DNA of 50,585 nucleotides from positions 1 through 50,585 of the forward strand of contig DJOW01000037.1 of NCBI GenBank assembly GCA_002437305.1, written 5' to 3'. Below are positions 1 through 8,053 of the stretch, piece after piece. The first letter of the stretch is position 1. Every line of letters begins with the position of its first letter. A model generated the notes under the pieces. That model searched no databases. It had not been told where the DNA came from and saw nothing but the letters and a program-made list of their open reading frames with translations. Source of the DNA: Bacteroidales bacterium UBA6428. GTDB lineage: Bacteria > Bacteroidota > Bacteroidia > Bacteroidales > UBA932. The position numbers were made by a program, and so were the translations under genes.

Positions 1-503
1 AAAATGTGAAGACAGCTTCCGGACTTGGTGTCGCTGTTATTTTCGTCCTTCTTGTGACATTGCCGATCAACTATCTGCTTTACAGATATGTCCTGTCTCC
101 GGACGCTTTGATCAAAGGTGTAGACCTGAGTTTCCTCAGCCTCATCATATTCATCGCCGTCATCGCGGCCTTCACCCAGCTTGTGGAGATGATAGTGGAG
201 AAATTCGCTCCGGCGCTGTATTCATCACTCGGAATCTATCTGCCTTTGATCGCTGTGAACTGCGCCATCCTTGGCGGTTCGCTCTTTATGCAGAACAAGG
301 ATTTCGTGAATGTCGGAGAGGCCACTGTCTACGCGCTCGGATCTGGAATCGGCTGGTTCCTCGCCATTGTGACCCTCGCCGCGATCAGGGAGAAGATGTC
401 ATATTCAAGGATCCCTGCCGCGCTCAAGGGCACAGGCATAACTTTCATCACCGTAGGTCTGATGGCCATGGCCTTCATGACCTTCATGGGACTCACAATC
501 TAA
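1..503 (+). CDS. nqrE: Na+-translocating NADH:quinone reductase subunit E (5' end outside window)
   Basis: NqrE is an integral membrane subunit of the sodium-pumping NADH:quinone oxidoreductase. The visible part is about 165 residues of hydrophobic protein. It carries the family's helix pattern and the C-terminal stretch RIPAALKGTGITFITVGLMA, typical of NqrE/RnfA proteins. The family is about 200 residues long and the reading frame is open to the left edge, so the first 35 or so residues lie outside the window. The GTG at position 6 is an internal valine (VKTASGLG), not a start. It is followed 15 bases later by nqrF with a good ribosome binding site, as in other nqrABCDEF operons. The call is secure; only the start is missing. 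Confidence 0.93.
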   Translation, partial: NVKTASGLGVAVIFVLLVTLPINYLLYRYVLSPDALIKGVDLSFLSLIIFIAVIAAFTQLVEMIVEKFAPALYSSLGIYLPLIAVNCAILGGSLFMQNKDFVNVGEATVYALGSGIGWFLAIVTLAAIREKMSYSRIPAALKGTGITFITVGLMAMAFMTFMGLTI

Positions 504-518
504 AAGGAGGCGTAGACT

Positions 519-1787
519 ATGTTTTCAACAGTAATATCAGCAATCATCACTATCGTAGTTGTGACCGTTGTCCTGGTCGCCTTGCTTCTTTATGTGAAGA
601 TCAAACTTACGCCTGACGGAACTGTCAAGATTGACATCAACAATGGAAAGAAGGTTCTCGATGTCCCGCAGGGCAGCGACCTTCTCCACACACTCGCTGA
701 CCAGAAGATTTTCCTTCCTTCAGCGTGTGGCGGAAAGGCGAACTGCGGCCAGTGCAAGGTCCAGGTGCTTGAGGGCGGAGGAACCATCCTTCCGACAGAG
801 ACCGGTTTCTTCAGCCGCAGGCAGATCAAGGATGGCTTCAGGCTTGGTTGCCAGGTCAAAGTGAAGGAGAACATGAAGATTCAGGTTCCTGAATCTACCC
901 TGAGTGTCAAGAAACTTGAGTGCGAGGTGATCTCCAACAAGAACGTCGCGACTTTCATCAAGGAGTTCACCGTGAAGCTTCCGGAGGGAGTTCATCTGGA
1001 CTTCAAGTCCGGTGAGTACATCCAGATTGACATTCCGGCGTACGATGTGGATTTCTCCACCATCGATGTTGATGAGATCTACAGGGCCGATTGGGAGAAG
1101 TACGGGTTCTTCGGCATCAAGGCCAAGAACGATGTGCCTACTGTCAGGGCCTATTCAATGGCCTCTTATCCTGCCGAGGGCGACATCATCAAGCTGAACG
1201 TCCGCATCGCGACTCCTCCGTTTGACAGGAGCCAGCCTAAGGGCGTGTTCAAGATGCTGCCTGTTCCTCCGGGAGTCGGCTCATCCTACGTCTTCACCCG
1301 CAAGCCAGGCGACAAGGTTTGGATCTCGGGTCCGTTCGGTGAGTTCCTTCTTCCAGAGAACGATCCGGATTCGCAGGAGTATATCTTTGTCGGTGGCGGT
1401 GCAGGCATGGCTCCTCTCCGCAGCCACATAATGCATCTGTTCAAGACTCTCAAGACCAAGAGGGAAGTGCATTTCTTCTATGGTGCCCGCAGCCTTGTCG
1501 AGGCCTTCTACCTTGAGGACTACGCCGAGATCGAGAAGGAGTTCCCTAACTTCCACTTCCATCTGGCTCTTGACCGTCCTGATCCTGCCGCTGACGCCGC
1601 GGGAGTAAAGTACACCGCCGGTTTCGTCCACAATGTGATGTACGAGACCTACCTCAAGAACCACGACGCTCCGGAGGACATCAAGTACTTCATGTGCGGT
1701 CCTCCTATGATGGTCGCTTCCGTCAACAAGCTGCTGGACAGCCTTGGTGTACCACCGGAGAACATTCTTTACGACAATTTCTCTTGA
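519..1787 (+). CDS. nqrF: Na+-translocating NADH:quinone reductase subunit F
   Basis: NqrF is the electron-input subunit of Na+-NQR: it oxidises NADH and passes electrons through FAD and a 2Fe-2S cluster to the membrane subunits. In order, the protein has one N-terminal membrane helix (residues about 4-26), a ferredoxin domain with four cluster cysteines C70, C76, C79 and C111, an FAD-binding domain with RAYSMASYP near residue 210, and an NAD-binding domain with GGGAGMAPLR and CGPPMM near the C-terminus. The length, 422 residues, is normal for the family. AAAAGGAGG, just upstream of the ATG, is one of the few clear Shine-Dalgarno sequences in this window. It is the last gene of the nqr operon and is closed by a terminator at 1809-1838. 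Confidence 0.97.
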   Translation: MFSTVISAIITIVVVTVVLVALLLYVKIKLTPDGTVKIDINNGKKVLDVPQGSDLLHTLADQKIFLPSACGGKANCGQCKVQVLEGGGTILPTETGFFSRRQIKDGFRLGCQVKVKENMKIQVPESTLSVKKLECEVISNKNVATFIKEFTVKLPEGVHLDFKSGEYIQIDIPAYDVDFSTIDVDEIYRADWEKYGFFGIKAKNDVPTVRAYSMASYPAEGDIIKLNVRIATPPFDRSQPKGVFKMLPVPPGVGSSYVFTRKPGDKVWISGPFGEFLLPENDPDSQEYIFVGGGAGMAPLRSHIMHLFKTLKTKREVHFFYGARSLVEAFYLEDYAEIEKEFPNFHFHLALDRPDPAADAAGVKYTAGFVHNVMYETYLKNHDAPEDIKYFMCGPPMMVASVNKLLDSLGVPPENILYDNFS

Positions 1788-1808
1788 TTGTGGATTGTCT
1801 CTTTATGC

Positions 1809-1838
1809 AGGACCGGCACCATGTGCCGGTCCTTTTCT
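1809..1838 (+). terminator. Terminator of the nqr operon
   Basis: An 11-bp perfect stem (1809-1819 with 1823-1833) closes a CAT loop and leads into TTTTCT. It lies 21 bases after the nqrF stop codon. Confidence 0.85.
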
Positions 1839-1880
1839 ATTCTGTCAGGTGGGCATGTCGCCAGAGTCCAGACCAAAAGA

Positions 1881-1911
1881 TTGTCAAGTTTCCTCAGGAT
1901 TGCTAACTTTG
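1881..1911 (+). promoter_or_regulatory. Bacteroidota-type promoter of the 1916 gene
   Basis: TTG at 1881-1883 and TAACTTTG at 1904-1911 are separated by 20 bases, matching the Bacteroidota -33/-7 arrangement. Transcription would be expected to start about 4-7 bases after the -7 element, which is almost exactly at the ATG at 1916. The transcript would then have little or no leader. Confidence 0.65.
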
Positions 1912-1915
1912 CTAC

Positions 1916-2434
1916 ATGATTGACAGAAAAGTACAGATGATGGATGCCGGAATGGTCCTGTTTACGAGCGTGAAACCATTCGGAACCGTTTTGGGTGGAG
2001 TCAAGGCCGAGTTGGCGGGACTTGGAAATGTGAGACGGTCCAGCGAGATCTCACATGAAGACCTTCCGGACACCACGGGTGATTGTGATTTGTTTGTGGA
2101 CTGGTCAACTCCATTGCGTTGGCGTGCGATAGCCTGCAGGCTGGAGGACGCCGGCTTTGCCGGAGTCAATCCGGACGGAGAGGAAATCCGCCGTTACGCG
2201 CTTTGTGTCAAGGAAGGCAACAAAAACAGAAAAGGGAAGGTCACGGCAGTTCTTCTCATTGTTGCCCTCCTCTTGTTCGCTGGAATATCCGGAATCGCCG
2301 GAATCCCGAGGATGATCTCGGTTCCTGTTGCGGCCGTCATTGCGACCTTTTGGGTAGTATTATGCCTAAGGCCGAGTGTGAAGTCTCAGGATGAGGTGAA
2401 GAGGCTTCTTTCTGTCGCACGGGATGCGACGTGA
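1916..2434 (+). CDS. Hypothetical protein with two C-terminal membrane helices
   Basis: I do not recognise this 172-residue protein. Residues 1-105 are soluble and mixed in composition, with no motif I can name. Residues about 107-125 and 130-150 are two hydrophobic segments with a short turn between them, followed by a charged tail, so it is probably an inner-membrane hairpin protein with a cytoplasmic N-terminal domain. It stands alone between the nqr terminator and a leader region. Its own promoter sits so close that the ATG at 1916 may be the first transcribed codon. Methionines 8, 9 and 13 (1937, 1940, 1952) are alternative starts that would leave a normal leader. The reading frame is well supported, the function unknown. 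Confidence 0.6.
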   Translation: MIDRKVQMMDAGMVLFTSVKPFGTVLGGVKAELAGLGNVRRSSEISHEDLPDTTGDCDLFVDWSTPLRWRAIACRLEDAGFAGVNPDGEEIRRYALCVKEGNKNRKGKVTAVLLIVALLLFAGISGIAGIPRMISVPVAAVIATFWVVLCLRPSVKSQDEVKRLLSVARDAT

Positions 2435-2533
2435 GTTGTCTGGTTGACGGCAACTTTTTTCCACGAAACGGACGTATTTGCCGCGCAGTTTCACCATATT
2501 TGCAAAAACGATATAAAAAAACGTTTAAACATA

Positions 2534-2563
2534 TTGTTTTCTTTAAAAGAATTTGTATATTTG
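2534..2563 (+). promoter_or_regulatory. Promoter of a possible small RNA or long leader
   Basis: TTG at 2534-2536, 19 bases, then TATATTTG at 2556-2563. The nearest credible start codon is 200 bases away. A stable hairpin lies 40 bases downstream, so the transcript may end there. Confidence 0.55.
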
Positions 2564-2601
2564 ACGTGAAGTTTTTCATAGTTTAAGTTTAGGTTAAGTA
2601 G

Positions 2602-2640
2602 CGGGGTGATCGCAGTGAATGCGATTGCCCCGTGAATTTT
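2602..2640 (+). terminator. 13-bp hairpin followed by T-rich sequence
   Basis: Positions 2602-2614 pair with 2620-2632 over 13 bp (two G-T wobbles) around a GTGAA loop, followed by TGAATTTTAATTTTAT. It could end a short RNA started at the 2556 promoter, or act as an attenuator for the surface operon. The T tract is interrupted, so termination efficiency is uncertain. Confidence 0.5.
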
Positions 2641-2717
2641 AATTTTATAAAACAGAAATTTCTGTTCTTAAAGAAAAAGTATTTCTGTTTCTGTTCATTA
2701 TTTACGTTTCCTAACCA

Positions 2718-2752
2718 TACTTTTGCAGACGGCCCGCAACGGTGCGGACCGT
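2718..2752 (+). promoter_or_regulatory. -7 element and 5' hairpin of the surface-protein operon
   Basis: TACTTTTG (2718-2725) fits the TAnnTTTG element; no good -33 TTTG is present. About four bases later, 2729-2738 pairs with 2743-2752 (9 of 10 pairs, loop ACGG). The first stretch of the mRNA is therefore a GC-rich hairpin ending 15 bases before the ATG. That placement suits mRNA stabilisation or control of translation. Confidence 0.5.
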
Positions 2753-2767
2753 TAATTATATTCAGCT

Positions 2768-3874
2768 ATGAAGAATTCTATAGGAATCCTCACGAAGGTC
2801 GCGGGTGCCGCAATGGCGGCATTGACCGCGGTGACTCTTTCTTGTAACAAAGTTCCTTCAGAGAATGCAGCCCAAGGTACCCTCAGTTGGAATTTCTCCT
2901 CGCGGATGTTCACCAGGGCGGCGGTGGACTTGCCGGACACGGACGCTTTCATCCTGACTGTCAAGAATTCCGCGGGAGATGTACTCTATGAAGGCCCCTA
3001 CGGAGATTCTCCGGAATCAATGTTGGTCAATCCCGGGAGCTACACCGTCAAGGCTGTTTCAAGGCTGTTTGACAAGCCGGAGTTTTCCGCGCCTCAGTTT
3101 GGGGACGAGCAGGTTGTCGTGGTTAAGTCTGGAACAAGCGCCAAGGCCCGGTTGAAATGCACTCAATTAAATGCCGGCCTGCGCTTGAGATTGGGCGATG
3201 ATTTCAAGTCCGCCTATCCGCTTGGCTCAGTCAAGGTCTCATCTTCTGATGGAGATCTTGACTATGGCTTGTCGGAGGGCAGAATCGGCTATTTCAAGCC
3301 CGGCAATGTCTCAGTCTCTCTTAATGACGGTTCTTCTTCAAGATCATTGATCACCCGTTTCCTTGAGGCATGTGAGATCCTGACCTTGGGAGTCACATGT
3401 CCGTCCACTGAACCGCCTGTCTCAGGAGAAGGCGGCGGCCTGTCCATAACTGTTGATACCAGCCGTGTGTGGAACAATTATGAATTTGAAATAGGATCCG
3501 GGCAGGGCGCTGATCCCGGAACGACGAAAGAGACGGCCTACAGTGTGAGTCAGGCAAAGGAGCATGTCGGAGAGAAAGGGGTCTGGGTCTGCGGATTTAT
3601 TGTAGGCGGAGATTTGTCTTCATCCAAAGAAGGAATCTCGTTCGAGCCACCTTTCAAGTCTTTGACGAACATCGCCATAGCTTCCCGTTCTTCTGTGACG
3701 TCCAAGTCATCATGCATGTCGGTCAAACTTCCGAAAGGGGACATCAGGACGGCTGTCAATCTTGTGGACAATCCCCAGTTGCTCGGAAGCAAAATTTATC
3801 TGAAGGGCGATCTGATTTCAGCGTACTATGGTATTCCAGGGGTGGAGAACATCACGGAATTTGCCTTGAAATAA
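2768..3874 (+). CDS. Surface lipoprotein with DUF4493-like and DUF6359-like domains
   Basis: A 368-residue predicted lipoprotein: a signal peptide ends in LTAVTLSC with C26 as the lipidated cysteine. Residues about 35-215 resemble DUF4493 (a GTLSWNF strand, DAFILTVKNSAGDVLYEG, and SYTVKAVS), an immunoglobulin-like family common in Bacteroidota outer-membrane lipoproteins. Residues about 248-368 resemble DUF6359 (KETAYSVSQAKEHVGEKGVW and a C-terminal LGSKIYLKGDL strand), a beta-barrel domain found with it. It is the first gene of a three-gene unit with an OmpA-type protein 25 bases downstream and a collagen-like lipoprotein. The domain names are recalled from family patterns, not searched. Its role is probably structural or adhesive at the cell surface; no enzyme motif is visible. 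Confidence 0.75.
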   Translation: MKNSIGILTKVAGAAMAALTAVTLSCNKVPSENAAQGTLSWNFSSRMFTRAAVDLPDTDAFILTVKNSAGDVLYEGPYGDSPESMLVNPGSYTVKAVSRLFDKPEFSAPQFGDEQVVVVKSGTSAKARLKCTQLNAGLRLRLGDDFKSAYPLGSVKVSSSDGDLDYGLSEGRIGYFKPGNVSVSLNDGSSSRSLITRFLEACEILTLGVTCPSTEPPVSGEGGGLSITVDTSRVWNNYEFEIGSGQGADPGTTKETAYSVSQAKEHVGEKGVWVCGFIVGGDLSSSKEGISFEPPFKSLTNIAIASRSSVTSKSSCMSVKLPKGDIRTAVNLVDNPQLLGSKIYLKGDLISAYYGIPGVENITEFALK

Positions 3875-3899
3875 AACTCAATCAAAACAGACATAGTTT

Positions 3900-5111
3900 A
3901 TGAGAAACAAAATGAACAGGACGGCGTTCGCCATCTTGACAGCTCTGCTTTGCCCGCTAGGGGGGCTTTCGCAAGACAGAAAGGTGCCAAGGGAGTGGGA
4001 GTTCGGCATCAGTGGCTCAGCCATCAACATCACAAGGACGACGGTGTCGAATTTCCATCAGACTTCTGGAGGCGACTACATTTTCAACCTAAAGGAAAAG
4101 ATGCTTTATGGAGGGACGGAGATTTATGCCGCCATGGAATTAAAAAGCTGGCTTTTCGCAGACTTCCGTGGAACTTTAGGTCTGGCCAGGTATTATGAGT
4201 CAGAAGCCGAGAAGCAAGGATATTCCCTTATGGCAAGTCCAGGAATCCAATTCCGCCCTTTTGTCCGTTGTGAGTGGATTCAGCCGTATTTCAGGCTTGG
4301 GGTCAATTATTTCCATAAAAACTTTTCGACCGCTTATTTCGGGCAGTTCAACGGAGATGTGACAAAGGAGGCTCTTTGGAAGGCAGAGGACGCATGGAAC
4401 AAAGGGTACACATTTGATTCCGACTCGTTTTTCCCGGTCTCGGCGGGAGTCGGTGTCATCGGATGGATGAGCGGCCGGATAGGCGTGCATATTCACGGAC
4501 AGTACAATCATTCCCTTGGAACTGATGGAATTAATTTTGCCCAGGCCTCGGCAGGAATAGTTCTAAGGTTCGGCGGCAAAGATAAGGGCAAGGCGTCGGC
4601 GGACCGTTATGTGTCCGGCCATCTGGAAGATTATGCGGCCTTGTTTCCGCAGAAGGTAGTAGAGAAAGAAACGGTCCGCGAGGTTCCGGTCGAAGTGGTA
4701 AGGGAGGTCATCAAGGAGGTTCCTTCCGAAAAGACATTGGCGGAAATGATGGACAATGTGAATTTTGACTTTGACAAAGCCACGATCACTGCCGAATCGC
4801 AGCCAGTCTTGGATGAGATAGCCAACACTCTCGCGCATTTTCCTGACACACGTTTCCTGGTTGCCGGCTACACCGACGCGAAAGGTTCGGCGGTCTATAA
4901 TGAAGAACTGTCCCAAGCACGGGCCAAAGCTGTGTACGATGCCTTGCTGCTCCGTGGAATCCGGCCTGACAGACTTTGTTACCGAGGATTTGGCAAACGG
5001 GTGGCGGTAGTGCCTGTGTCCGCTTCGGACCAGGAGCGCAGGGGGGACCGCAAGGTCGTTATTGAAAGAGTGACATCCGAGTCGCTGTGGAATTATCTTA
5101 ACCAATTATAG
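3900..5111 (+). CDS. OmpA-family outer-membrane protein
   Basis: A 403-residue protein with a signal peptide (cleavage near LGGLSQ). Residues about 30-225 are rich in alternating aromatic beta strands and end in IVLRFGG, as expected for a small outer-membrane barrel. A linker rich in EV repeats (VVEKETVREVPVEVVREVIK) follows, then an OmpA peptidoglycan-binding domain at about 286-400 with NVNFDFDKATIT, AGYTDAKGSAVYNEELSQAR and YRGFG. It probably ties the outer membrane to peptidoglycan. Its stop lies two bases before the ATG of the collagen-like lipoprotein, so the two are likely translationally coupled and may work as one surface assembly. M5 (3912) is a possible alternative start. Confidence 0.85.
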   Translation: MRNKMNRTAFAILTALLCPLGGLSQDRKVPREWEFGISGSAINITRTTVSNFHQTSGGDYIFNLKEKMLYGGTEIYAAMELKSWLFADFRGTLGLARYYESEAEKQGYSLMASPGIQFRPFVRCEWIQPYFRLGVNYFHKNFSTAYFGQFNGDVTKEALWKAEDAWNKGYTFDSDSFFPVSAGVGVIGWMSGRIGVHIHGQYNHSLGTDGINFAQASAGIVLRFGGKDKGKASADRYVSGHLEDYAALFPQKVVEKETVREVPVEVVREVIKEVPSEKTLAEMMDNVNFDFDKATITAESQPVLDEIANTLAHFPDTRFLVAGYTDAKGSAVYNEELSQARAKAVYDALLLRGIRPDRLCYRGFGKRVAVVPVSASDQERRGDRKVVIERVTSESLWNYLNQL

Positions 5112-5113
5112 AA

Positions 5114-8017
5114 ATGAAACAAAAATTTAGAATGTTGATCGCGATGCTCACAGGAGTGTCGGTTCTGGTTTCCTGCAATTCTCTTGAGGTCACTATGCCT
5201 GTTGGTCCACAAGGGGAACAAGGTGTTCCAGGAAAGGATGGCCTTTCCGCTTACGAGTTATGGGTGAAGGCAGTTCAGGATAAAACCATTGACTACACCG
5301 GCCCTACAGACATCTCCCACTTTTTCCTTTATCTGAAAGGAAAGGACGGGGTCGACGGAAAGGATGGGAAGGATGGCGTTGATGGCAAGTCCGCTTATGA
5401 GTTGTGGAAGGAATATGTCTCCAAAGGTGTGGATGATCCGCATGATCCAGGCACCCAATGGGATAAGTCAAGGGTTTCTATAGCTGATTTTTATTGGTTC
5501 CTTACTGGTAACAAAGGAGCCGATGGCCTTATACCGTACATAAAGGACGGAAACTGGTGGATAGGAGACAAGGACACAGGAGTGAAGGCGCAGGGTGAGA
5601 CAGGAGCGTCCGGACGTGACGGAGTTGACGGGCAGAGCGCCTATGAGATGTGGATGACTTATGTCAAGGAGACAATAGAGGCAGGAGGTAAGGTGACGGA
5701 TCAGAATGGCAATGAGATCACATTGTCGGATCTTACCATCCAAAAATTTTTCCAGTACTTGACGGGAAAGGCCGGCCCGAAAGGAGATCGTGGAGACAAG
5801 GGTGATGCGGGCGCCGATGGCAAAGACGGCGCCGATGGCAAAGACGGTCTGACTCCTGAGGTTGATCCGATAACCGGAGAATGGATAATCATTAACCATG
5901 AGACAAACGACACCATATTCACTCATGTCCCTGCAAAAGGTCATGACGGCAAGGATGGAACAGACGGTAAGGACGGAGCGGACGGCCAGGATGGCTCAAC
6001 CCCATATGTCGGAGATAACGGCAATTGGTGGATTAATGGAGAGGATACCGGTGTCAATGCGCAAGGCCCGAAAGGAGACACTGGAGCCGATGGCGAGGAC
6101 GGAACCGACGGTAAGGACGGAGACAATGGAAAGTCGGCCTATGAACTTTGGGTTGAGGAAGTTACTTCCGAAAAAGGATTGGACAATCCGCACGATCCCG
6201 GCTCGAAATGGAATCCTGGCAAGACAACTTTGGAGGACTTCTTTGAATATCTCCGGGGTGCGGCTGGATCTGACGGCAAGGACGGAGCTGACGGGAGTGA
6301 TGGAAAAGACGGAGCTGACGGGAGTGATGGAAAATCAGCCTATGAACTGTGGAGGGAACTAGTCCTGAGCGAAAGTGGGCTGGCTAATCCAGGCAATGGT
6401 GTGTATGACATTGCAGAGTACCCGAGATGGCCAAGGACTGCGGTTTCGGTGGATGACTTCTATAAATACCTCAGAGGCAGCGATGGCCGTGACGGAAATG
6501 ACGGTGAAAGCGTGGAAAAGATAGCTTCGACTGACTCCATGTATGTTGAGGAGGCGGATTGGAGCAAATACAATGTCGTGCCCGTCAGGGCTTTAGCCAA
6601 AGTGAGGGAGCAATTCTCAAGTCGTGACACAACTTATGAATATGCCAATCCGTATACCGGAGGATGTGTGCTTGCTGTGACAGGTCCAGGGCCGGTCTTG
6701 CTGCCGGGCTGCACTGTCACATTCAAGGATCAAGCGGGAAATACCTACACAAAAACCTCAGATGCCGTAGGCTATATCTACCTGTTGAAAGAGGAGCTGC
6801 CGGTGTGGAGCGTTGGTTCCCCGCACCTGTCTGACCTTGATTCAAGGACAAAGCCGGAAAGCTTCGCCTTTGACGGCAAGACGGTCACTGATCCAGACAA
6901 GATCGCCGCCACTTGCGGGGTGCCTTACCAAGTCCGGGTCGTCACGGAAATGCTGGATTCATGGTGGAAAGACTATCATGTGTACGTGACCTGCAGGGTC
7001 AGCAGGATTGTTGAAGGCGAAAAGGAGCTGTCCTGGGGAGGCCTGGAATTTCCGAACGGCAACGAGGATGGTCTCGGATACTTTTACTACAGGAGCGTGA
7101 ACGATGTCTTGACTTTCAAGAATATGTCGTTGGACTCTTACTCCAGGCCCGATGCCTATTGCATTGGGGATCATTTCATCAAAATGTTCCGGGGAGAGCT
7201 GGACGAGTATTGGAGCAGGTCAAGGGGAACTGTGGCAAGCAAGACGACAAAGAATTTGGAATATGGCAACGGTGCCTCTCCTGAGATGCTGGATGTCCAC
7301 TATCTGCCGGTCATTGATCGTGACGGGATGCTGGTCTATTATGACCATGTTCCTGACTATGGGCAGCGTAGCATCTCTGAGGAAGGAACCATTATTCCGG
7401 AATACTGCTCGATGGGGGCGCTGGATGTGAGCGGAGGCAAAGGTGGTGTGGGTGACGATCCTTACACGAGCTTCAACGGAAAGCTTGTCGTGTCGGATGA
7501 TGGATCGGACAAGGTCCTTGTAAACAACACCAACTATGAGCTGATCCTGGGCCAGACATCTTTCAGTTTCTCGCTTGACTACTCGACCTTCGGGCATGTC
7601 TACATGAGGAAATCTTATTTCGATGAAAGTACCAAGACCTTCAGGTTCAAGCGCTACAGCACTTTGTTGGATTACCTTAAGGACATGAGGGTGACATCAA
7701 CGCGGCAGGAGGTCACGACCTTCGAGAACAGTGGCATGCTTGGAGATGTCAGCATAAACAACAAGGTTGATGTCCGCCTCACGGTCCGTGACGGGATGAT
7801 CTCAGAGGATGTCGATCGCTCGTTCACCATCCGTAACGTCTATGACGGTTTCTCGATAAAATTCCGCGAATTTGAGTTCGAGGATGTCTTCTATGAGGGA
7901 CTGGAAGGTACATTCTCTTACGATGAGGGCGATCCTTATGTGGCATCCTGTACGCTAGGGAAGGACAAGTATGTCTTCCAGGCGATTAAGGACGCCAAAA
8001 GCGCCCCTCTCCCTTAG
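5114..8017 (+). CDS. Large collagen-like surface lipoprotein with SAYELW modules
   Basis: A 967-residue predicted lipoprotein (lipobox SVLVSC, C21). Residues 30-480 alternate collagen-like Gly-X-Y runs, mostly GKDGxDG, with five copies of a 35-60 residue helical module that starts SAYELW or SAYEMW and ends FF/FY-x-x-L-x-G. They start near residues 45, 93, 175, 341 and 413. Two further units share the pattern PYxxxNGNWWIxxxDTGVxAQG. Residues 480-967 form a large non-repetitive C-terminal region that I do not recognise. Family knowledge suggests the Gly-X-Y runs make trimeric stalks. The SAYELW unit resembles spacer modules seen in phage tail fibres and bacterial collagen-like proteins. It is the last gene of the surface operon, closed by a strong terminator. 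Adhesion or stalk formation is inference. Confidence 0.8.
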   Translation: MKQKFRMLIAMLTGVSVLVSCNSLEVTMPVGPQGEQGVPGKDGLSAYELWVKAVQDKTIDYTGPTDISHFFLYLKGKDGVDGKDGKDGVDGKSAYELWKEYVSKGVDDPHDPGTQWDKSRVSIADFYWFLTGNKGADGLIPYIKDGNWWIGDKDTGVKAQGETGASGRDGVDGQSAYEMWMTYVKETIEAGGKVTDQNGNEITLSDLTIQKFFQYLTGKAGPKGDRGDKGDAGADGKDGADGKDGLTPEVDPITGEWIIINHETNDTIFTHVPAKGHDGKDGTDGKDGADGQDGSTPYVGDNGNWWINGEDTGVNAQGPKGDTGADGEDGTDGKDGDNGKSAYELWVEEVTSEKGLDNPHDPGSKWNPGKTTLEDFFEYLRGAAGSDGKDGADGSDGKDGADGSDGKSAYELWRELVLSESGLANPGNGVYDIAEYPRWPRTAVSVDDFYKYLRGSDGRDGNDGESVEKIASTDSMYVEEADWSKYNVVPVRALAKVREQFSSRDTTYEYANPYTGGCVLAVTGPGPVLLPGCTVTFKDQAGNTYTKTSDAVGYIYLLKEELPVWSVGSPHLSDLDSRTKPESFAFDGKTVTDPDKIAATCGVPYQVRVVTEMLDSWWKDYHVYVTCRVSRIVEGEKELSWGGLEFPNGNEDGLGYFYYRSVNDVLTFKNMSLDSYSRPDAYCIGDHFIKMFRGELDEYWSRSRGTVASKTTKNLEYGNGASPEMLDVHYLPVIDRDGMLVYYDHVPDYGQRSISEEGTIIPEYCSMGALDVSGGKGGVGDDPYTSFNGKLVVSDDGSDKVLVNNTNYELILGQTSFSFSLDYSTFGHVYMRKSYFDESTKTFRFKRYSTLLDYLKDMRVTSTRQEVTTFENSGMLGDVSINNKVDVRLTVRDGMISEDVDRSFTIRNVYDGFSIKFREFEFEDVFYEGLEGTFSYDEGDPYVASCTLGKDKYVFQAIKDAKSAPLP
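5813..5848 (+). repeat. 18-base tandem repeat, two copies, in a collagen-like run
   Basis: GCCGATGGCAAAGACGGC is followed directly by a copy differing only in the last base. It encodes two ADGKDG units in frame. Confidence 0.85.
6281..6334 (+). repeat. Perfect 27-base tandem duplication in a collagen-like run
   Basis: Positions 6281-6307 and 6308-6334 are identical at every base. Each encodes the nine residues DGADGSDGK. Identity at synonymous positions implies a recent duplication, and gain or loss of a copy would keep the frame. Confidence 0.9.
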
Positions 8018-8053
8018 ATCGGGCTTCAGTCTATTGGTCATTTATTAGGTGTG

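Larger units (their letters stand above)
2435..2767 (+). other. 333-base gene-free leader and regulatory region
   Basis: This region holds a possible weak terminator (GTTGTC ... GGCAAC followed by six T, 2435-2460), a promoter (2534-2563), a strong hairpin (2602-2632), the 16-base palindrome AACAGAAATTTCTGTT (2651-2666) in A/T-rich DNA, a second -7 element (2718-2725) and a GC-rich hairpin at the expected 5' end of the downstream message (2729-2752). No reading frame with coding character is visible. Confidence 0.6.

Noticed and set aside
2651..2700. Inverted AACAGAAAT/ATTTCTGTT repeats as edges of an invertible promoter
   Set aside because: The arms are short and adjacent, do not flank a promoter, and no site-specific recombinase gene is near.
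2632..2847. Small open frame of 71 codons in the leader region
   Set aside because: It overlaps hairpins and the lipoprotein start in another frame and has no coding character.
5341..6330. Short regular DNA repeats resembling a repeat array
   Set aside because: The period is 9 or 18 bases and in frame, encoding Gly-X-Y triplets; there are no spacers of constant length and no cas genes, so it is not CRISPR.
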